From assembly GCA_030824255.1 (NCBI GenBank), contig JAVBYB010000084.1, positions 1 to 8,245 of the forward strand: DNA of 8,245 bases. The letters are read 5' to 3'. Positions 1-6,489 of this stretch are shown one piece after another. The position numbers and the translations under genes are program-made. The stretch is from a bacterium. GTDB lineage: Bacteria; Pseudomonadota; Alphaproteobacteria; Caulobacterales; Hyphomonadaceae. The first letter of the stretch is position 1. Every line of letters begins with the position of its first letter. The notes under the pieces are model-generated. The model did no database searches, had not been told where the DNA came from, and worked only from the letters and a program-made list of their open reading frames with translations.

Positions 1-580
1 CGCGGGCGGTGGTGACGCAGGTGCGCAGGCGATGGCTGGCTTCGGTGAGCTGCGGATGCGGGCGATGGCGCTTCGCCGTGCGGCCGGGGGCGAGAATATC
101 CGACTCCAGCGTATTGTGCTTCATCATCAGGTTCAGGCGCCAGATGCCGGCCTCGTCGGCCAGCATGGCGTGGACGGGGTGCTTGCGTTCGGCTTCCAGC
201 AGGTCGCGCAGGACGGCGAAGAACACCGTGAAGGTCGTGAGGCGCTGCAGGCCATCGTAGATATCGAGGTGGGCGTCGGTCTGGTGGACGACGACTGTGC
301 CGACGAACACGTAGGGCTGGGTCTGTTCCAGTTCCAGGTCCATCTCCGGCAGGTCCATCGCCGGGTGATTGGGCAGGTCGCGTCCATCGGGCAGGCTGTC
401 CGGCTCGATGTCGGGATCGAGGTTGAACTCGCCGAAGGCGGAGATGAGGTCTTCGAGCAGGGAGGACTGCTGATGCTCCGTCCAGCAATAATCGCGTTGC
501 ACGCGCGCAGGGCGGAACGTTCCAAGCTTGAGAAGCTCGCCGATGCTGATCGCTTCGGATCGAATGACCGGGTTAGGCAT
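1..580 (-). CDS. DUF262 (GmrSD-type) domain protein, N-terminal part only
   Basis: The reading frame is open for 193 codons from an ATG at 580-578 to the left edge, where the gene is cut. The translation has the two hallmarks of the DUF262 N-terminal domain: an aromatic QRxYxW motif (Gln28, Arg29, Tyr31, Trp33, in VQRDYCW) and the nucleotide-binding/nuclease loop DIYDGLQRLTT (residues 106-116), where most relatives have DGQQR. The hydrophobic strand before it (YVFVGTVVV, 90-98) and the helix after it also fit. In this family the domain has a ParB/Srx-like fold and occurs in GmrSD type IV restriction enzymes, SspE and BrxU, which act against phage DNA; many members are uncharacterised. The C-terminal domain that would show the subtype (for example DUF1524 HNH) is off the window. 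The start is supported by GGAG six bases upstream. A defence role is inferred from the family. The domain call is firm, the function is not. Confidence 0.85.
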   Translation of the reverse strand, partial: MPNPVIRSEAISIGELLKLGTFRPARVQRDYCWTEHQQSSLLEDLISAFGEFNLDPDIEPDSLPDGRDLPNHPAMDLPEMDLELEQTQPYVFVGTVVVHQTDAHLDIYDGLQRLTTFTVFFAVLRDLLEAERKHPVHAMLADEAGIWRLNLMMKHNTLESDILAPGRTAKRHRPHPQLTEASHRLRTCVTTAR

Positions 581-586
581 CCACGT

Positions 587-590
587 CTCC
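587..590 (-). promoter_or_regulatory. Ribosome binding site of the DUF262 gene
   Basis: On the minus strand GGAG lies six bases before the ATG at 580-578. It is the only good purine-rich site near this frame and fixes the start just ahead of MPNPVIRSEA, which places the QRxYxW motif about 28 residues in, as is usual for the family. Confidence 0.6.
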
Positions 591-637
591 GTGCCCCCGC
601 CCGGCGCGAGGGAAACTATGCGAGCGGTGTGCACGGA

Positions 638-653
638 GCAATTGCGCAACTGC
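638..653. promoter_or_regulatory. Imperfect palindrome upstream of the DUF262 gene, possible operator
   Basis: The sequence GCAATTGCGCAACTGC is a 16-base dyad with a perfect core TTGCGCAA (642-649), one mismatched pair outside it, and GCA/TGC ends. It lies 58 to 73 bases upstream of the DUF262 start, where a repressor or activator site could sit. On the minus strand the TTGCGC and TTGCTC hexamers in and beside it could act as a weak -35 element, but no convincing -10 follows. The regulatory role is inference. Confidence 0.3.
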
Positions 654-704
654 TATTGGGCGAAGACCCGCATGGCTGCGCGCGTTTCCGCTCGGCTGAC
701 TCTG

Positions 705-743
705 GCGTGACGCGTTTTCCACGCCGCGCGATTCGCGTGACGC
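705..743. repeat. Two copies of palindromic 9-mer GCGTGACGC, 30 bp apart
   Basis: GCGTGACGC occurs at 705-713 and again at 735-743. Each copy is itself a dyad (GCGT, one central base, ACGC). The 30-bp period is close to three turns of the helix, so both copies would face the same side of the DNA. They lie in the gap between the DUF2336 stop and the DUF262 start, about 125 to 163 bases upstream of the latter. This could be a regulator binding site. In GC-rich DNA such short words also arise by chance. Confidence 0.35.
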
Positions 744-779
744 ATGAACTTGCAGGCGCAACCAGCGTGCTCTGCGGGA

Positions 780-803
780 TCACCCCACACTTTGTCGGGG
801 CGA
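780..803. terminator. Hairpin just after the DUF2336 stop, possible terminator
   Basis: The arms TCACCCC-ACA (780-789) and TGT-C-GGGGCGA (793-803) form a stem with a three-base loop, one bulged base and one pair that is G-U in the minus-strand RNA. It begins six bases after the TAG stop of the DUF2336 gene. The T-run (805-808) is on the plus-strand side, so a classic intrinsic terminator would point the other way. For the minus-strand transcript it may still slow polymerase or protect the 3' end. Confidence 0.35.
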
Positions 804-808
804 CTTTT

Positions 809-1906
809 CTAGGCGGCCTGGGCTGTGACGCCCTTGGCGCGGACCTTCCAGAAGCGGAGGGCGCGCTGGGCGGCGGACACCGGCACCTGCTCGTAGAGCT
901 TGCCGTATTCTTCCGTCTTGCTGAGGCCGCCCGTGCCGCCGAGGATGAGGATGCAGATCGTGACGAACAGGCCGCGATCAAAGCCCGCGCCACGGCACAG
1001 CATCGCCAGCGCGTCGAGATCCTTCATTTCCAGCAGGCGGCGGCCGAGATCGAACTCGACGTCGACGAGCTGGGCGAAGGCGATGAGGAAGGCGGTGCGG
1101 CGGTCTTCGCGCAGGAGCTGGACAAGTGCGGGCGGCTTGAGCGAGCCGGCTTTTTCCATGGCGGCCACGTGTTGTTTCGCAGCAGAGTAGTCGTCCGGCA
1201 GGACGCCGTAGGCCGACGACAGGCGCGTGCGGCTGGCTTCCAGGGCTGCTTCGAGCTCGGCCGGAGAGACGCCGTGGAACTTGCGCATGATCTCGCGGCG
1301 GAGATCGTGCTCGACGCGGATGTAGACCGTGTTCAGCAGGTCGAGCGGAATGTTTGCGTTGCGCACGAACGGAGCGTGCAGCACCGGATTGTTTTCGACG
1401 CGCTCGGTGACGCGTTCAAACGTTTCGCGGTTCATCCTGGCGCTATCGTTCTGCAGCAGCGACACGAGCACGCGGTCTTCGCCCTTTTCGACGAGGACGC
1501 TGGAAACACGCTCGCCGATATCCGGGCGCATTGTGACGGCCATCATGTGATCCTGCGATTTCGCCTGGATCACTTCGATAAGGTCATTCTCGGTCAGAGA
1601 GCGCGAGCGCTCCAGTACCGGGCGGGCGACTTCGATGTCGTCCATCGCCATGCGGCGGGCGATGCGGCGGAGCGGGCCAGCGCTGTCGGCGACCTTGCGC
1701 GAAAGTTCGATGCGGACCTGCGCTTCGAGATCCTGCGCCACGGCGCCGACAATCTCGTCGAAGATCTGTGCTTCGTTTTCCGAGCGCAGTTCGGACTGGG
1801 CCAGGAATACGTCAGTGATCTGCCGCAGCAGCTCGCGACGCTTCTCACTGGAGCCTTCCTTGGCCAGATCGAGCAGCAACGCGAAATTATTGGCGTTCCC
1901 CGCCAT
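809..1906 (-). CDS. DUF2336 family protein of unknown function
   Basis: This 365-residue protein is complete, from an ATG at 1906-1904 to a TAG at 811-809. GGGAG six bases upstream supports the start. It is almost entirely helical and charged, with no signal peptide. The N-terminal half is rich in Leu, Arg and Glu helices (for example LRRIARRMAMDDIEVARPVLE), and the C-terminal part has the conserved block around FLIAFAQLVDVEFDLGRRLL and the hydrophobic segment GLFVTICILILGG. This pattern and length match DUF2336 (COG5330), widespread in Alphaproteobacteria and without an established function. The repeated short helices suggest a HEAT-like scaffold, which is inference. The hydrophobic stretch near residues 315-330 is probably a buried helix. 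The gene lies alone, with hairpins on both sides, so it is probably transcribed as a single unit. No clear promoter was recognised in the 117-base gap upstream. Confidence 0.85.
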   Translation of the reverse strand: MAGNANNFALLLDLAKEGSSEKRRELLRQITDVFLAQSELRSENEAQIFDEIVGAVAQDLEAQVRIELSRKVADSAGPLRRIARRMAMDDIEVARPVLERSRSLTENDLIEVIQAKSQDHMMAVTMRPDIGERVSSVLVEKGEDRVLVSLLQNDSARMNRETFERVTERVENNPVLHAPFVRNANIPLDLLNTVYIRVEHDLRREIMRKFHGVSPAELEAALEASRTRLSSAYGVLPDDYSAAKQHVAAMEKAGSLKPPALVQLLREDRRTAFLIAFAQLVDVEFDLGRRLLEMKDLDALAMLCRGAGFDRGLFVTICILILGGTGGLSKTEEYGKLYEQVPVSAAQRALRFWKVRAKGVTAQAA

Positions 1907-2003
1907 AGTCTTCTCCCTCAGTCCCGCCGCGTAGTCGACAGTACGGGAGTGCGGTTAAAATTCCGCTCGGTAGGATGGGCGAATTCACCAGACTGGCGCG
2001 ACG

Positions 2004-2029
2004 TCCTGACGCAAAAATGCGCCTCAGGA
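2004..2029 (-). terminator. Bulged hairpin overlapping the uup stop codon
   Basis: On the minus strand TCCTGA, two bulged G bases and CGCA face TGCG and TCAGGA across a TTTT loop, giving ten pairs with one bulge. The left arm contains the TGA stop of uup. The hairpin is followed by GC-rich sequence rather than a T-run, so it would be a non-canonical terminator or a 3'-end stabiliser. It lies about 100 bases upstream of the DUF2336 gene. Confidence 0.45.
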
Positions 2030-3855
2030 GCGGGAAAGGGCTTCGCGCTTTGCTTCCAGCGCAAGCCATTCCTCTTCATATGTCGCCAGCTCGATACGGG
2101 CGGCGGAGAGGCGGTTGGCGCGGGCCTGGAAGGCCTTGGGATCCTTGCCGAAGAGCGAGCCATCGGCCATCGCATCTTCAAGATTGATTATCTCTTCCTG
2201 CCTTTCCGGCATGAGACGGTCGAGTTCCTCGAGGCGGCGCTGGTCCTTGTAGGTCAGCTTGGAGGCTGCGGTCTTCTGGGCGGGGTTGGCCGCCGACTTT
2301 GCCTCTGCCTTCGCCGCCGAAGCCGCCTGTTTGGCGGCGGCATTGCGTTGACTGACATAGTCGGCGTAGCCGCCGGGCGTTTCCAGCCAGACGCCGTCGC
2401 CCTCGGGCGTTAAGACAGACGTAACCACGTTGTCGATGAAAGCGCGGTCGTGGCTGACGAGCAGAAGCGTGCCATCGAACTCGCTCAGCATGTCCTCCAG
2501 CAGATCCAGGGTTTCGATGTCGAGATCGTTGGTCGGTTCGTCAAGGATCAGCAGGTTCGAAGGCTTCGCGAGGGCAAGGGCGAGCGTGAGGCGATTGCGT
2601 TCGCCCCCGGAGAGGGCGCCGACCGGCTGGTGAAGCTGGCGGGACTCGAACAGGAAGTCCTTCGCGTAGGCGGCCACGTGCTTGGGATAGCCGCGCACGA
2701 TGATCTGGTCACCGCCCAGCGGGGCAAGCGTGTTCCAGAGTGTCATGTCCGGTGTGAGGGTGGCGCGCGTCTGATCGAGATAGGCAATGTCGAGGTTCTT
2801 TGCGAGGCGGATATTGCCATCGTCCGGCGGCAGCTGGCCGAGCAGCAGTTTCAGCAGCGTCGTCTTGCCCGCGCCATTGGGGCCGACGAGGCCGAGGCGG
2901 TCGCCACGCATGACGCGCAGCGACAGGTTGTTGACGATGGGCAGGGCGCCATCGGGCGTCTGGAAGGTTTTCGAGACGTTCTTCGCTTCGATGACCAACC
3001 GGCCGGATTGCGAGCCGCTGTCGATGGCAAGGCTGGCGGTGCTGGCGGCTTCGTTGAGCGCCGTCTTGCGGTGCCGGCCTTCGGAGCGCATCTCGTGAAG
3101 TTTGCGGACGCGGCCCATATTGCGCTTGCGGCGGGCGGTGACGCCCCTCGCCATCCAGCGCTCTTCGGCCTTGAGTTGGGTGTTGAGCTTGTCGAGGGCT
3201 TTCTCTTCCTCGGCCTCGACCTGTTCGGTCCACTCCTCGAAGGCAGTGTAGCCCTTGTCCATCTGCCGCACGACGCCCTGGCGCAGCCAGGCGACGGACG
3301 TGGCGACATTCTCAAGGAAGCGGCGATCGTGGCTGACGACCAGCACGGCGCCGCGGAAAGCCTTCATTTCCTCTTCCAGAAGTTCGATGGCCGGAACGTC
3401 CAGATGGTTGGTCGGCTCGTCGAGGAGATGTCAGGGTCGTGGGCGAAGGCATGGGCTAGGGCGATCCGGCGGGCCTGTCCGCCGGAGGCCTTGGTGAGAT
3501 CGAGTTCGAAGGGCACGCCCCAGGCGCCGAGTTCGGATTCTGCGCGGTACAGCATGTCCGGGGCGAGGCCGTCGGAAACATAATCCAGAGCGGTGGCGTA
3601 GCCGCTGAAATCGGGTTCCTGTGTCAGGTGGCGGGCGACAACGCCCGGCTGCATGAAGATCTCGCCGCCGTCCGGTTCGATGGCTCCGGCAAGGATGCGC
3701 ATGAGCGTGGACTTGCCCGCCCCGTTACGGCCGACGAGCGCCATCCGCTCCCCGCGTGCGAGCGAGAGATCGACGCCCGTGAACAGGGGTGTCGCGCCCA
3801 GCGTGAGCATCACGCCGCGAAGAACTGCTATCGGAGGTCCAGCCATGAGGCGCAT
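2024..3855 (-). pseudogene. uup: ABC-F ATPase Uup, split by a frameshift
   Basis: Two frames together encode one ABC-F protein of about 610 residues, close to the usual Uup length. The first frame (3855-3364, 163 aa) has Walker A GRNGAGKST (residues 42-50) and signature SGGQ (124-127), then leaves frame after HDPDI and ends in 20 unrelated residues. The second frame, open from 3427, gives LLDEPTNHLD (Walker B), VSHDRRF (switch), the basic linker ARGVTARRKRNMGRVRKL, the second domain with GPNGAGKTT, ALSGGERNRL, LILDEPTNDLD and VSHDRAF, an Ala/Lys-rich hinge and a C-terminal coiled coil typical of Uup. Uup binds DNA and ribosomes and is linked to precise transposon excision and relief of ribosome stalling. 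The first frame ends in an ATGA overlap with an internal ATG (3367) preceded by GGAAGAGGAA, so the C-terminal 447 residues could be made by re-initiation. The likely natural start is ATG 3855 or the ATG three codons later (MAGPPIAVL); neither has a clear ribosome site. TTGACC at 3876-3881 may be a -35. The gene is either a true pseudogene or a sequencing error. Confidence 0.85.
3425..3430 (-). other. Frameshift point in uup at the first Walker B motif
   Basis: On the minus strand the first frame reads GAC ATC TCC TCG. The correct continuation, CTC CTC GAC GAG CCG (LLDEP), is in the -1 frame, and a TGA blocks that frame just upstream. So one base, or one plus a multiple of three, is missing. 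A normal motif here would read D-I-L-L-L-D-E. Losing four bases (CTCC) from a CTC triplet run would give exactly this sequence. A single lost base would leave the motif one residue short. No slippery heptamer is present, so programmed frameshifting is unlikely. Confidence 0.8.
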
Positions 3856-3904
3856 GGACCCGAACCGGGGCGGCAGGTCAAGGTGAAGTTGCGCGTCGCC
3901 CGGC

Positions 3905-3954
3905 CGTTCCGGTCGTTCCGGCGCGCCCTGGCGTTGCCGCCTCGCCGGAACGAC
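3905..3954. repeat. 12-bp perfect inverted repeat with nested hairpin and extra half-copy
   Basis: GTCGTTCCGGCG (3912-3923) and its exact complement CGCCGGAACGAC (3943-3954) are separated by 19 bases. Inside, GGCG/CGCC (3930-3933 and 3938-3941) form a second stem; in the minus-strand RNA its loop is GCAA, a stable GNRA tetraloop. A further CGTTCCGG at 3905-3912 repeats the left arm ten bases earlier. The element occupies most of the 110-base gap between the acylase stop and uup. It could end acylase transcription, although no T-run follows on that strand, or be a REP-like intergenic palindrome. Confidence 0.6.
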
Positions 3955-3965
3955 AGCGTTTTGGC

Positions 3966-6230
3966 CTACTCGCTCACAGTCTTCCGAGAGACGACGGCGG
4001 CTTCCACCGCTTCCTCACTGAACAGCAGATCGTCCCACTTCTTCTCCGAATAGGCGCGGGTCTGGTCAGAGTGGAAGGGAGAGGCGGGGTTCACCGATTG
4101 CGAATAGGAGAGGATGCCCTGGCTTTTGGGGCCCTCGGGCGTGAACTCCACGGTCATGATCCAGCTGGAGCCATGGCGGATGCTGGTCCAGCCGAGTTCG
4201 GGTTCGAGATTCTCTACAGTGATGACGTTGAAGACGCCTTCCTGACCCGCGCCGCCATGGATCGGGATACGCTCTTCGCCGCGCGTTTCACGCTGCACAT
4301 CGCCGAGCGCTGCATCGAGCGGGATCTTCAGTTCGGTGAGGGTGGCGACAGCCTTGCTGAGGGCCTCCATCACTTTTGGATTGGCGACATCGAGCGTGTT
4401 GGGCGTGTTGACCGGATCGGCGGGATCGAAGGGGATCTTGAACTGCAGGCCTCCATTTTCCGCGAACAGGTGGAACAGGTGCGCGCCCTTCGAGTCGAGA
4501 TTGACGTGCAGGTCCCAGCCTTCGAGGGCGGCGCACGCGGCAGCGAGCGCGTTGTTGCGCAAGGCCTTGCAGGCCTTCACAAGATCGTCCCGCACCAGCT
4601 CAGCGCCGATATGACGGTTCTGGTAGAGTGAGGCCTGCAGGTTGGCGAGGTTGAATTTTGCATCGCCAAGACCGTCAGAGCCGGCGACGCGCTTGGCCAC
4701 GATGTCGATACCGAGGCGCGTGCGCAGGGAGCGTGCGGTTGCTTCATCACCGAAGATGGGGCTGAAGCCGCTGATCGGCGCGGACGGGTTGGTGAGCCAG
4801 TAGCTGTCGTTCATCTGGGAGACGTAGTCGTTGCGGAAGATTTGCGGCGTCTTGCTTGCGCCGAACACGCCGGGAGCGGTTGAGTCCGCGTCGGTCGCCC
4901 AGTCGCATTCCGATTTTGAACCGTCGAGCACGGGCACGCGCGTTGTCGCCCATTGCTGTTTGGCCAGCTCGGTGACGGCGCACCTGTCTCCCAGCTCTTT
5001 CGGCACGTTGGGCATCATGCCCATGTCCCCGTAGAAAGCCTCGCCGCTGGAATCCACGGCAGTCGTATTGAAGCCGGTCGCCTGGTATTTGCTGAGAGCC
5101 GCGTGAAGTTCGCGCACATTCTTCGCCTGCCACATGGAGAGATACTGGTCCGCTGAACGCAGGCCCTGTGGGATAGAGCGCAGGGCGTAGGCGTTGGCTG
5201 TGGTCCACGGGAAGGTCTGTGTCTCCAGCACAGGGCCGAAGCGCGAGGTGTAGAACGTGTGCGTGACGGGCGCCTCGTCCTTCACATCGACCGTCACCTC
5301 GATTTTATCGAGTGGCGTCGAGACGCCATCATGAATGTATTTCGTCGGATCAGACGGATCGAGCGTGAGCTCGAACACGCCGAAGCGGCGCGCAGTGGAG
5401 ACGGTGTGGGTCCACGCAATGCTGTCGGTGTGGCCGATGCCGACGGAGGCGTTGGTGATGAGGCCGGCGCCGACAACGTTGAGTTTGCCCGGGATGGTCA
5501 TGTGCATCCGGTAGAAGCGGTTCGCACCGTCCCAGGGATAGTGCGGGTTGCCGAGCAGCATGCCGTAGCCTGACTGCGTCACATCCTTGCCGAGACCGTA
5601 GGCGTTGGAGCCGAGCTGTGTCGTCTCGATCAACGGATCATCCTCGACCGCGGCGGCGTCGCCTTCGCCCGGAGGCGCGGCGGTCGCGATGCCAGCCAGT
5701 TGGTAGACGACCTGTCCGGCCATCTGGTGGCGCCAATAATCCTCTTCGGTGATGGGGCGAACCCATGGCTGCCCCGCGCACCTTGGATCGCTGATCTTGT
5801 CGACGCCTGTGTCGGACAGGAATTTCGAATAGCCCGCCGCATAGCCGCGCGCGAGGGCGCGGGCGTCGGCGCTGGGCGTGTCGACTGAATCGGCGGCGCC
5901 GTTCAGCAGCTTTTCCATCTCGCCGGATGCGATGAGACGCTTGTGGTAGAGGTCGCTGTTGAGATTGGCGTCATTCTCGCCGCGCCCGAGGTATTTCGCG
6001 CGCTCGCCGGCGATGGTGATGTAGCGTTCTGCGATCTCGCAGACATTGTCTTCCGCCATCGCATAGCCGAGACCGAAGCCCATGCCGGCATAGTCGTTCG
6101 CCTTTACATGCGGGACGCCATACGCGGTGCGGCGGATTTCGGCGGACATCGCGTTCGACGCCGGGGTCTCTGCTCCGCAGCCAGCGAGCAGGGCCGCCAA
6201 CGCCACGCCTGTGGCCAGTCTGATGATCAA
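3966..6230 (-). CDS. Penicillin-acylase family (S45) lipoprotein, AHL-acylase-like
   Basis: This is a 754-residue Ntn-hydrolase precursor. It starts with a lipoprotein signal, MIIRLATGVALAALLAGC, with lipobox LAGC and Cys18. Glycine follows the cysteine, so outer-membrane anchoring is likely. The alpha-chain region (about 19-185) is followed by a spacer and the beta chain, which should begin by self-cleavage before Ser208 in GSNAYGLG. With Ser208 as beta-1, His230 (in NPHYPW) is beta-23 and Val277 (in WTHTVSTARRF) is beta-70, matching the active-site numbering of the lactone acylase PvdQ. Asn474 (MNDSYWLTNP) lies where the oxyanion Asn is expected. The C-terminus has the family's SYSQS...SPFHSDQT block. 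These enzymes hydrolyse amide bonds, in several cases acyl-homoserine lactones, in others penicillins, aculeacin or siderophore precursors. The substrate here cannot be read from sequence. The TTG start is explained under the ribosome site. The 260 bases upstream separate it from the PBP gene, and it probably has its own promoter. Confidence 0.9.
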   Translation of the reverse strand: MIIRLATGVALAALLAGCGAETPASNAMSAEIRRTAYGVPHVKANDYAGMGFGLGYAMAEDNVCEIAERYITIAGERAKYLGRGENDANLNSDLYHKRLIASGEMEKLLNGAADSVDTPSADARALARGYAAGYSKFLSDTGVDKISDPRCAGQPWVRPITEEDYWRHQMAGQVVYQLAGIATAAPPGEGDAAAVEDDPLIETTQLGSNAYGLGKDVTQSGYGMLLGNPHYPWDGANRFYRMHMTIPGKLNVVGAGLITNASVGIGHTDSIAWTHTVSTARRFGVFELTLDPSDPTKYIHDGVSTPLDKIEVTVDVKDEAPVTHTFYTSRFGPVLETQTFPWTTANAYALRSIPQGLRSADQYLSMWQAKNVRELHAALSKYQATGFNTTAVDSSGEAFYGDMGMMPNVPKELGDRCAVTELAKQQWATTRVPVLDGSKSECDWATDADSTAPGVFGASKTPQIFRNDYVSQMNDSYWLTNPSAPISGFSPIFGDEATARSLRTRLGIDIVAKRVAGSDGLGDAKFNLANLQASLYQNRHIGAELVRDDLVKACKALRNNALAAACAALEGWDLHVNLDSKGAHLFHLFAENGGLQFKIPFDPADPVNTPNTLDVANPKVMEALSKAVATLTELKIPLDAALGDVQRETRGEERIPIHGGAGQEGVFNVITVENLEPELGWTSIRHGSSWIMTVEFTPEGPKSQGILSYSQSVNPASPFHSDQTRAYSEKKWDDLLFSEEAVEAAVVSRKTVSE

Positions 6231-6235
6231 TGTCG

Positions 6236-6241
6236 CCTCCC
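6236..6241 (-). promoter_or_regulatory. Strong ribosome binding site fixing a TTG start
   Basis: GGGAGG lies five bases before TTG at 6230-6228. No ATG or GTG in this frame keeps the signal peptide: the next in-frame Met is residue 28, after the lipobox. The TTG is therefore the real start of the acylase gene, and a start caller restricted to ATG would lose the export signal. Confidence 0.75.
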
Positions 6242-6263
6242 ACGGTTCTGTTCTGCGGCATTG

Positions 6264-6288
6264 GTTGCGGCTGGGCGGCGCACGTCAA
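6264..6288 (-). promoter_or_regulatory. Candidate promoter of the acylase gene
   Basis: On the minus strand TTGACG (6288-6283) is followed, ten bases after the T at 6282, by GCCGCAAC (6271-6264). This resembles the Caulobacter housekeeping promoter (TTGACGS, 10-14 bases, GCTANAWC): the first box is right except for its last base, and the second matches at six of eight positions. Transcription would start about 25 to 30 bases before the TTG and give a short leader containing GGGAGG. The match is by eye and unproven. Confidence 0.4.
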
Positions 6289-6422
6289 GCGGCAACACGG
6301 GTTTGTGGGGTGCAGTTGCGTGCGGAGCACCGTGACGGAGTTCTCTTTCAGTAGAGCGGGGTCCAGACACAAGGTGTAGTGGGGGTAGCGCGGCAGGCGC
6401 GACGATGCGTGAAGACAGGATG

Positions 6423-6436
6423 CCCGCGTGAGCGGG
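6423..6436. repeat. REP-like palindrome downstream of the PBP gene
   Basis: CCCGC, GTGA, GCGGG form a five-pair stem with a four-base loop, within GGATGCCCGCGTGAGCGGG. It starts 54 bases after the PBP stop, on the minus-strand side. The word resembles the short CCCGC...GCGGG palindromes scattered between genes in many Proteobacteria. It may also act as a weak terminator; no T-run follows on either side. The rest of the 259-base gap holds the acylase promoter candidate and no gene. Confidence 0.4.
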
Positions 6437-6489
6437 AACCGCGTCGTTTTGCAACGCTTCGAGATTGGAGCAGGCAGAGCAGTTCGGCG

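Noticed and set aside
133..525. A 130-codon minus-strand frame inside the DUF262 gene
   Set aside because: Its product is a Ser/Pro/Cys/Arg-rich shadow in another frame. The frame starting at 580 carries the recognisable DUF262 motifs.
573..761. A 62-codon minus-strand frame in the gap before the DUF262 gene
   Set aside because: It has no convincing ribosome site, overlaps the DUF262 start in another frame, and its product has no recognisable features.
32..2413. A 793-codon open frame on the plus strand across three minus-strand genes
   Set aside because: It is antisense to the DUF262, DUF2336 and uup coding frames, crosses their gaps, and its translation resembles no protein family. Long antisense frames are common in GC-rich DNA where the complement of the third codon position avoids stops.
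3424..3432. Programmed -1 frameshifting in uup
   Set aside because: The sequence at the junction (GAC ATC TCC TCG) has no X-XXY-YYZ slippery heptamer, and Uup proteins are not known to use recoding. A deletion or sequencing error is simpler.
2450..3583. A 377-codon open frame on the plus strand over uup
   Set aside because: It lies opposite clearly conserved ABC-F motifs and its translation is low-complexity Ala, Gly, Glu and Arg; it is a shadow of uup.
6231..6489. CRISPR-like or tRNA-like element near the REP-like palindrome
   Set aside because: The CCCGC/GCGGG stem resembles the core of some CRISPR repeats, but it occurs once with no spacer periodicity, and no cloverleaf can be drawn around it.
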